NCBI GenBank assembly: GCA_964030475.1
Contig: CAXIPT010000010.1
Span: 1,389,824-1,453,823, forward strand
DNA: 64,000 bases
Reading direction: 5' to 3'
From: Tethya wilhelma
Lineage: Eukaryota > Porifera > Demospongiae > Tethyida > Tethyidae
Made by a program: the position numbers and the translations under genes. Shown here in pieces: positions 54,877 to 64,000 of the stretch (its first letter is position 1; each line of letters begins with the position of its first letter). A model generated the notes under the pieces. It worked only from the letters and a program-made list of their open reading frames with translations, was not told the DNA's origin and ran no database searches.

Positions 54877-55245
54877 TTGCGCATGAAGATTCTGCGCGGG
54901 ATCTTACAACTAGACAGCTGGCTACTTTTTTGTTGCTTTTTTAACAAGCCCTCATCAAAGGGAAAGAGATCTTCAAAAGAGGCTGACACCAGGTGGCAAG
55001 TATTCAAGATGCCTGGAAGCAACAGAAAAAGTTTAACAGTACTACTATACACATCAATAACCAGTAATTGGGTAAGTATCAAAATTGAATGGTTTGTCAC
55101 CCAGAAGTATAGAGCTAGTATAAATATTATATCAATGCCAGAAAATAAAGTGTCTATGAACTGGCTGGCTTTCAGGTGGACCATCAAGACAACTCTGATA
55201 CAGCAACAGAGCTGGATGGCACAGTATATGAGCTGGTTTCCTAAG
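54877..55245 (+). CDS. Candidate small two-exon gene
   Basis: A first exon from an ATG at 54883 (MKILRGILQLDSW...) reaches a GTAAGT donor after TGG at 55072. A second exon after tttcag at 55176 continues in phase 0 as VDHQDNSDTATELDGTVYEL and stops at 55245. The N-terminus is hydrophobic (WLLFCCFF), possibly a signal or anchor, and the end is acidic. I do not recognise it. It could be chance; the second exon is repeated at the 56337 contig join. Confidence 0.25.
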
Positions 55246-57544
55246 ACCGAACAGATGGATGCTAAATCCAACTTGAAACTCAATGACGAGGAACTGTGCT
55301 GTTGAGGAGACAAAGTACGGTCCAAAAGACTCCAAACAAGGGTGAATTTCTGCCAATATAGATTGTGGTGTACCACAAGGTAACAAGTACGATGTTGTCA
55401 CTCCTACTATAAAATCTGTAAAAAAAAAAAAAAAAGAAAAGGAAAAAAACAACAAAAAAACAGACTTGTGATCACCAAAAATACAAACAGTATTTTATTT
55501 TGCTTACAAGATTGAGCGTATCTGTAGAACCTCTGCTCCATATGAAAAGTGCTCTGCTACTTCAAGGTGTACAGATGCCATACTAAAAGAAGAAGAATGA
55601 TACAAGAAGTGAGACAAACATGCACAAGTCAAGAGTACGTACTATCCTAAACAGCTATAGCCTGGTAATTTTTGTCGTTTTTGTTGTAAACAAGTGTATA
55701 TACCTCTCCATAATGATGTTTTCTAAAAAAATCTCACTTTAAACATTAATACTTAGCACACACACAGAGTAGATGCATGCAGAAGCACATTTCATGGTAA
55801 TAGTAAAGACACATGGAGTTATAGACCATACACTATATTAGCAAATCAGTTCACTCATCATGGTATATGATAATAAATTTATTTGCAGTACTATATTGGA
55901 TTACCTTCCTTTCAGAACAGAACTTGAGCTAGTCCCAGAGTTTCACAGCAGTATGGAAGCATCACCAGCATGACTGAAGCTAAGACAGAGGCTTGGATCT
56001 TGAGAAACCAACGACAAAGCAGTGTGACTAATTTCATCTCGGTGCTCTTCAATTAGAGAGAAAACAGTCAGTCACTTTGAGGTGAAGTTAGCAGCTTTGA
56101 GTAGACCAGTCTGACCTCCAGTAATACTTCAACCCTTTCTCTGCTTGTCACCAACCATATTTCACCTTAGCTGGCCATTCTGTAGCAGCTACCACGATCA
56201 CAAAAGATTACACTCTGATGGCCACGTGTACAAATTATTATCTACTCGCGTTCAATACTAAATAAACCGCGTTGGCAGACAATCCACTTCAAAGGGGCAG
56301 CTTCTTTGATGTACCGCTTTTTCTAAAATCTCTCTTNTTATATCAATGCCAGAAAATAAAGTGTCTATGAACTGGCTGGCTTTCAGGTGGACCATCAAGA
56401 CAACTCTGATACAGCAACAGAGCTGGATGGCACAGTATATGAGCTGGTTTCCTAAGACCGAACAGATGGATGCTAAATCCAACTTGAAACTCAATGACGA
56501 GGAACTGTGCTGTTGAGGAGACAAAGTACGGTCCAAAAGACTCCAAACAAGGGTGAATTTCTGCCAATATAGATTGTGGTGTACCACAAGGTAACAAGTA
56601 CGATGTTGTCACTCCTACTATAAAATCTGTAAAAAAAAAAAAAGAAAAGGAAAAAAACAACAAAAAAACAGACTTGTGATCACCAAAAATACAAACAGTA
56701 TTTTATTTTGCTTACAAGATTGAGCGTATCTGTAGAACCTCTGCTCCATATGAAAAGTGCTCTGCTACTTCAAGGTGTACAGATGCCATACTAAAAGAAG
56801 AAGAATGATACAAGAAGTGAGACAAACATGCACAAGTCAAGAGTACGTACTATCCTAAACAGCTATAGCCTGGTAATTTTTGTCGTTTTTGTTGTAAACA
56901 AGTGTATATACCTCTCCATAATGATGTTTTCTAAAAAAATCTCACTTTAAACATTAATACTTAGCACACACACAGAGTAGATGCATGCAGAAGCACATTT
57001 CATGGTAATAGTAAAGACACATGGAGTTATAGACCATACACTATATTAGCAAATCAGTTCACTCATCATGGTATATGATAATAAATTTATTTGCAGTACT
57101 ATATTGGATTACCTTCCTTTCAGAACAGAACTTGAGCTAGTCCCAGAGTTTCACAGCAGTATGGAAGCATCACCAGCATGACTGAAGCTAAGACAGAGGC
57201 TTGGATCTTGAGAAACCAACGACAAAGCAGTGTGACTAATTTCATCTCGGTGCTCTTCAATTAGAGAGAAAACAGTCAGTCACTTTGAGGTGAAGTTAGC
57301 AGCTTTGAGTAGACCAGTCTGACCTCCAGTAATACTTCAACCCTTTCTCTGCTTGTCACCAACCATATTTCACCTTAGCTGGCCATTCTGTAGCAGCTAC
57401 CACGATCACAAAAGATTACACTCTGATGGCCACGTGTACAAATTATTATCTACTCGCGTTCAATACTAAATAAACCGCGTTGGCAGACAATCCACTTCAA
57501 AGGGGCAGCTTCTTTGATGTACCGCTTTTTCTAAAATCTCTCTT
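55127..57544. repeat. ~1.2-kb direct duplication around an N: probable unmerged contig overlap
   Basis: 55127-56336 and 56338-57544 match almost completely and are separated by N at 56337. The only difference I see is three bases in an A-run (about 55420 versus 56630). Same pattern as at 50931. Apart from the candidate small exon the sequence shows no gene. Confidence 0.85.
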
Positions 57545-58242
57545 TGTGATCATTGCAAGAGTGCCAAATTTAGAACACAAACTGCCTGACGTCAGCTCGT
57601 TAGAAGTACGCATTCTTTTTCCATTTATTCGTCCCTGGTTGGTTAGATCAGTGGGTGTGTCAAAAAATATCGAACAAAGACAGTGGAAGCAGCCAAGAAA
57701 TGGCGAAAAACGATACGTAGAAGTGTTTAGCAGCTAAAAATAAGTAGGTATACCTCCTTTTTGGTTCTTCGATCGTTCTAGTTTGTGTTGAAATAGATGC
57801 GATAGGCAGAAAACTGGAAGTCGGTGAAAAAGCTGCTATTCAGAAAAAAATTTTTCTAGTGTGCTCAGTATAGCTAGATATCCATTAGCGCTACCTGTTT
57901 GTGTAAAAATCTGGACAGAAAAGTTGATATTTTGTGTCTTTTGCAAGTTGGAAATTTCCCTAGCAACGCGGTGCGTGGGCATGACCGACCACCCTTAATA
58001 CGTTGTAAATTATTTAATGGGAAGCATTCTGTAGACTAGTCAAAGCTTTAGTTGCGGGTCTAGGACTATTCGTTGGGCTAGATTATGATGACAATATTTT
58101 GTGATGTATTACACAACAGCTTACCAATGAATCTTCTAGCCTTGCGAGACTATGAATCTGCCACAAGGCTCAGTAGACATGAAAGATCGACTGTGAGCCT
58201 CCTGTCCTGGCGCGTGGCTGTCCCCAAAAGTACTTCATGTAG
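57545..58242. other. Unannotated region with a CRE palindrome
   Basis: A TGACGTCA site lies at 57587-57594. The open frame 57480-57737 has no initiator ATG and no recognised features. No gene can be supported. Confidence 0.4.
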
Positions 58243-58254
58243 TGCGCGTGCGCA
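58243..58254. promoter_or_regulatory. NRF-1-type palindrome
   Basis: TGCGCGTGCGCA matches the NRF-1 consensus on the minus strand. On that strand an ATG (MSTEPCGRF) and a GTAAGC donor near 58125 follow within about 130 bp, so a minus-strand transcript may start here. On the plus strand a possible terminal exon begins at 58400. Neither gene can be completed. Confidence 0.35.
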
Positions 58255-58399
58255 GTGTAGCATGACGTAATTCCAGACTCCAAAACAACAAAATTAATTT
58301 ATATGGTTTACTGCAAAACTGTTCCTATAATATTATCCTATTCGATTAGTATGAGTCAATTAGCATCCTTTGCTGCCTGATCTGATGTTCTTGCCACAG

Positions 58400-58503
58400 G
58401 TGCCTGGCCATTGTACCACCTTCAAGAGAGAGGAAGTCAAGGGGATACAGAATGGGATGCAGGCAGTGAATGGCAGGAGGAGGATGTACAGCCAGGCAGC
58501 TAG
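58400..58503 (+). CDS. Candidate terminal coding exon
   Basis: After a gttcttgccacag acceptor, phase 1 gives AWPLYHLQERG, continuing TEWDAGSEWQEEDVQ to a TAG at 58501. The Trp/Glu/Asp-rich composition looks coding. No upstream exon ending in phase 1 was identified, so this remains a guess. Confidence 0.25.
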
Positions 58504-59826
58504 ATTAGCCACCCACCTAGGAGCAATGCATAGTGATAGGATAAGACACTCTAAACAAAATCAACACCATGCATGCACATGCAGTATTGAAATTCAGAAT
58601 GCAAGCTAGTAAGGAATTCGAATGAGCTAGGAAACTCTAGTGCTACAACAATGCTTCCTAAGTTCCTATATAGCTCATAGTGTTCCAACTCCTCAATCTG
58701 ACTTGGTCGGAATCAGCCTGTAACAAGCTTAGGGTTGAAAAGTTGTCAGTTGATCATGCATGCACTAATGCACTTGTCATATACTCACCAGGCAAAAAAT
58801 ATGAGGACCAACAGCCATAAGATGCTCCAGAGAATGTTCATAGTTGACTAGTATTAAAGGTCGGTGGCAATAATAGCAGATCTATTGCAAAATCTGTGTG
58901 AATAGTACAAAATATAGACAAAGATAGTCATAAAAAATATCTCATAGTAGTACTACAACCTTGAACAATATATAGGCTGTAATAACCACAACCCAAGGTG
59001 AACACATCAAAGGTATCACACCACAACAGAGTACTCCAAGAGCTTAGCAACCAATGACAATTAGAGGAATGATCAATTGTGGTTGTCATGGAAACCAAAC
59101 CCACAAAATGACCAATTCTCAAGTAAGGGTTCGAGGTCAAGTTTGACACTAAACCACCAAACAGAAAATAAAATAATAATAATAATATCACTCTCTCATA
59201 GCTACATGCATGCGGCACACATGTGCACATACACACACATGCACAAACAACTGGTGAAATCGTCCATGGAACTAGTTTGTGTGCATGACTCAAAATTATC
59301 AATATGCACTTGTACTGACAGGAACTAAGTTGTACAAAAATACTTTATGCTGTGTGTATATAGTGCATAACTAACATACAATCTTGTTCTGTACAACAAG
59401 TAGCTCAATACAACAGACTTGAATGTATACAAGTTCTACACAATACAGTACTTATACAACTGCATGATGGTCTGAATTGAATAATTTGAATACTGAATCG
59501 CAAACATGAAAGGTCAAAACTAAACAATGAAGTAGACTTGAAGATTGAACTACCAAAAGTTAGCCATCATCTAGCATGCACAAGTACATACTATATACAG
59601 TCACATTTGCAGCAAATACAATGCAATAATTTACACGGCACAACACATACTGGTGACAACTTTTCAAGTTGCACTGCTTGATCTCATAACTTGTTTATGT
59701 TTGAGATATATTATTCCTAGTATATAAACCTTACAATTATAATGTGATGGCAGAAATATTTTAGTCTCGACATTCAAAACTTACCGAAAAGTTTTGCTCT
59801 TGACTTTCTTCAATCTGTCAATAATT
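58504..59826. other. AT-rich intergenic DNA
   Basis: No protein-like frame, structured repeat or promoter motif that I can support. Short CA tracts occur at about 59228-59245. Confidence 0.5.
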
Positions 59827-60158
59827 ATGTCTGCACAACAAATGGAATGCAATCAGTACAGTAGAAATGCTGGCTACTGTAACGACCTTTACCATCCAGT
59901 ATTTCACCCACGTGGCAGACGAGGTGAGGTACTGAATTGGTTTTGGGTTTGCTGTCTCTTTGTACTATTATCACAAAATGAGAAGTTTTACGTGTGCAAG
60001 GAATTAAGCTTATATATCCTATCTTATTCCCTTCTAGGAACTTAACTCTGCGACTCACTCTTCAGTCCAGATCCAGAAACCAAACAACCGGTGAGTTCAC
60101 TCATAAAAATCTATAAAATAGTCACTGAGATCGAATTTTATGCATACAGAAGACAAAA
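59827..60158 (+). promoter_or_regulatory. Spliced leader region of the helicase gene with an upstream open frame
   Basis: Good splice sites suggest exons ending at 59923 (donor gtgagg), 60038-60090 (acceptor cttctag, donor gtgagt) and starting at 60150 (acceptor atacag), nine bases before the helicase ATG. The first leader exon contains ATG at 59827, giving a 34-residue upstream frame that ends two codons into exon 2. If the start is real, this frame would lower initiation at the main ATG. Confidence 0.4.
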
Positions 60159-61637
60159 ATGGCTTTCAGCAACTCACCTCTGAAACTGTACACCAAGACT
60201 GCCATATTGTACCAACTCTCAGTCTGGAGTTCAAAGTACAATCTTCTTCAACTTCAGCAACAACATCTGTGCTTTCCAAAGATTCGAATCATTTCTTCAA
60301 ACACCTCCTCCCTCATCACTTCACAGAGACACTACTCCACCTCTTCAACACTTCGAGAAGAAACAACCACCAAACTAAACACAACACCACCGTCATTTCA
60401 GTCCCTAGGAGTGACTCCCTCTCTATGTAGAGCTCTCAAAGACGAAGGTATCATTGTCCCCACTCTCGTACAGTGTGAAGCTCTTCCCTTCACTTTCAAT
60501 CACAGCTCCAACTGTATCATACAATCTGAAACAGGTACGGGAAAGACGCTCACATTCCTGTTACCGGCTTTACAGGACCAAGTGCCCGGTTTGACAACTC
60601 TCGTGGTGGTCCCAACTCGAGAACTCGCCATCCAGATCCAATACCAGGCGAGAAAACTGGTCAGACGAGATACAAAACGAGCTAAACGGGTTCTAGCAAT
60701 GTATTCGGGTATAGACGACAGCGATATAGTTGCTTCGTATAAGGAGAGACGACCCAATATTCTTATTGCAACCCCTAAGCGATTGCTACAGCTGTTGGAG
60801 ACAAATTCGAAAGATTTTACCTCACTTCGTCGACTGGTTTTGGATGAAGTCGACAAACTGATGCTCTTACCGAAGAAGAAAGCAAACTTAAAAAAGACAC
60901 TCATGCGTGACAGCGTACATCCTAGAGCAGCTGCTCTGATCGTACCTAAACTGCTCGCTCTACAGCAGCGATTTCGAGTTCAGCTGATAGCTACTTCTGC
61001 TACGGTCGAGGAGCATCTCAGAGAAGAGCTTATCGAGTTAGGTTGGACGGAAGATTTTGAGATGATTGCCACGAGTGAAAGTGATAGGGAGCTAACCTCC
61101 CCCGACACAATCGAACATTTGTGTATAAGTAGTGACTTGTGCAACACAACAACTGATTCTAAAGACTTTGTAAAAGGAGATACCCCTAGGCAAGAGAGAG
61201 ATAAGATTGACGTTCTTTTGGATCATTTTCGATCGAATGAGGAAAAATCTGCTCTTGTCTTTATTCATCGCAACGCTCCCATAAATCAATTTGTGTACGA
61301 CTTGAAAAAGAGAGGTCTTAAAGCCGCTGCTCTTCACGAGAATGTAAACACACCTTCGCAATACGCGGAATTTGTGGACAACTTCAAAAATGGTGACATT
61401 GAGCTAGTTGTCTGTACAGAAGAGACGGTGAGAGGGTTGGACTTTACGTGGTTGAACACGGTCTACCTTCTGATGGTGCCAAAGACCGCCAAGGATTATT
61501 TGCACCTTTGTGGGCGTGTAGGGAGGGCGTGGCAATGTGGGAGGGCAGTGATGATAGCCGAGGAGGAGGTGGAGAGGAAGAGAATGAGGGCACATTATCG
61601 GAGGCTCGGGGTGGAGGGGGTGGAGAGGACATCTTAG
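60159..61637 (+). CDS. Mitochondrial-type DEAD-box RNA helicase
   Basis: 492 residues in one exon. The first ~65 are Ser/Thr/Leu/basic-rich without acidic residues and end in SQRHYSTSS, a typical mitochondrial presequence. The helicase motifs follow: Q-motif region (~79-105), motif I SETGTGKT (123-130), Ia PTREL (152-156), Ib TPKRL (205-209), II DEVD (229-232, not DEAD), III SAT (280-282), IV ALVFIHR (365-371), V RGLDF (425-429), VI HLCGRVGR (449-456). Motif VI has Leu where most family members have the first Arg (HRxGRxxR). By targeting and size it could be a DDX28- or Mrh4-like factor for mitochondrial ribosome assembly, but the match to either is not decisive. The ATG at 60159 is chosen because the presequence starts there. 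Confidence 0.85.
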   Translation: MAFSNSPLKLYTKTAILYQLSVWSSKYNLLQLQQQHLCFPKIRIISSNTSSLITSQRHYSTSSTLREETTTKLNTTPPSFQSLGVTPSLCRALKDEGIIVPTLVQCEALPFTFNHSSNCIIQSETGTGKTLTFLLPALQDQVPGLTTLVVVPTRELAIQIQYQARKLVRRDTKRAKRVLAMYSGIDDSDIVASYKERRPNILIATPKRLLQLLETNSKDFTSLRRLVLDEVDKLMLLPKKKANLKKTLMRDSVHPRAAALIVPKLLALQQRFRVQLIATSATVEEHLREELIELGWTEDFEMIATSESDRELTSPDTIEHLCISSDLCNTTTDSKDFVKGDTPRQERDKIDVLLDHFRSNEEKSALVFIHRNAPINQFVYDLKKRGLKAAALHENVNTPSQYAEFVDNFKNGDIELVVCTEETVRGLDFTWLNTVYLLMVPKTAKDYLHLCGRVGRAWQCGRAVMIAEEEVERKRMRAHYRRLGVEGVERTS

Positions 61638-62317
61638 GACTAGCTGTTATTGCCAGCTAGTATTCATTGATATTATGATCAGCATAATAACCATTTACAT
61701 ACAAGACTAGTAGTCATAACACTACAAAAAAAAAAAAAAAGATTTCCTAGCTTGCGTCAAATTACGGAAACTTATTGGGAAACAATATTAATTTTATTAT
61801 TTTCAATAGCTCAAGTTTGTACAAATTATTATGAAAGGCACAGCATCGATCTTTCCATAAAAACATGTGGAAATATGTCGTGCCTTAATTTCATTATCTT
61901 CATGTTTCCTCAGGATTAGGATTATATATAGCAACAATTTTTTGTAGTGTAATTAAGCTAGTCTACGTACCTCAATGTATACTAATCTCACATGCAAGCC
62001 GCTCCCTTTCCAAGAGTCTGGTGTATATGATAAAATAGCTCAAGTAATAACATCCTTAGTTTCAAATCATCCCACCCAATCATGATCATTGTGCATGCAA
62101 ATCAGTTTAGAATCAAAATCAAATCAAATCAAATCAGAGGTACCAAATCAATCACTGTATAGATCTACAAACCTAAACACCAAGAAAAAAAAGAGTAAAA
62201 TTACACATGTATCAAACGGTTGTAACATTAGTTACCAATAAGCATAATTTATGGGAAAATTCATACTTTTTAGTTCAAGAGAGTACAAAAAATATCAAAA
62301 CAAACCCTCGAGCCAAC
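61638..62317. other. Intergenic region between helicase and protease
   Basis: AT-rich, with an A-run at about 61726-61740 and a short aatca pentamer repeat near 62112-62135. No gene seen. Confidence 0.6.

Positions 62318-64000
<1,683 letters not shown>

Noticed and set aside
57480..57737. 85-residue open frame (starting with TTG)
   Set aside because: No ATG start, no recognised domain, and its start lies in the duplicated contig end.

Overview
The window looks like nuclear DNA of an early-branching animal, most likely a demosponge of the Amphimedon type. The evidence is compact genes with short GT-AG introns, heavy (CA)n/(CT)n microsatellites, and animal-type genes (ATG7, a VGLL4-like TEAD cofactor) beside families expanded in sponges (ZU5-death proteins, kinase-coiled-coil-Kelch proteins). 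The species is inferred. Single N characters at 1569, 9115, 35878, 38959, 41092, 43475, 50931 and 56337 mark contig joins. At three of them (9115, 50931, 56337) the flanks are duplicated, so local copy number there should not be trusted.

Layout. 1-1568: repeats and an orphan G-alpha P-loop exon cut by a gap. 1700-12028: three tandem plus-strand paralogues of a multi-pass membrane protein that I cannot assign to a named family. 13126-18074: two tandem GNAT acetyltransferase genes separated by several MITEs. 18371-35079 (minus): a complete 17-exon ATG7 gene whose 9.4 kb intron 8 holds three plus-strand Kelch genes, two with a TKL-like kinase domain and one that has lost it. 35080-35292: a 213-bp bidirectional promoter with a perfect CRE, shared by ATG7 and a plus-strand VGLL4-like gene (35293-45890) with one TONDU motif at each end. 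46714-49249 (minus): a ZU5-death-domain gene. 49.7-53.8 kb: a MITE, a duplicated contig end, and a tandem array of ~92-bp units that each look like branch point, acceptor, three bases and splice donor. 54-60 kb: mostly non-coding, with a foldback element, a second duplicated contig end and weak small-gene candidates. 60159-61637: a mitochondrial-type DEAD-box helicase. 62318-63661 (minus): the 3' part of a papain-family protease running off the window.

The genes do not form one pathway. Themes are autophagy (ATG7), Hippo/TEAD control (VGLL4-like) and innate-immunity-style signalling (ZU5-death, kinase-Kelch), with repeated local tandem duplication. Exon models were built by hand. For every multi-exon gene given at high confidence the splice phases close without a frameshift, but no transcript evidence was available.
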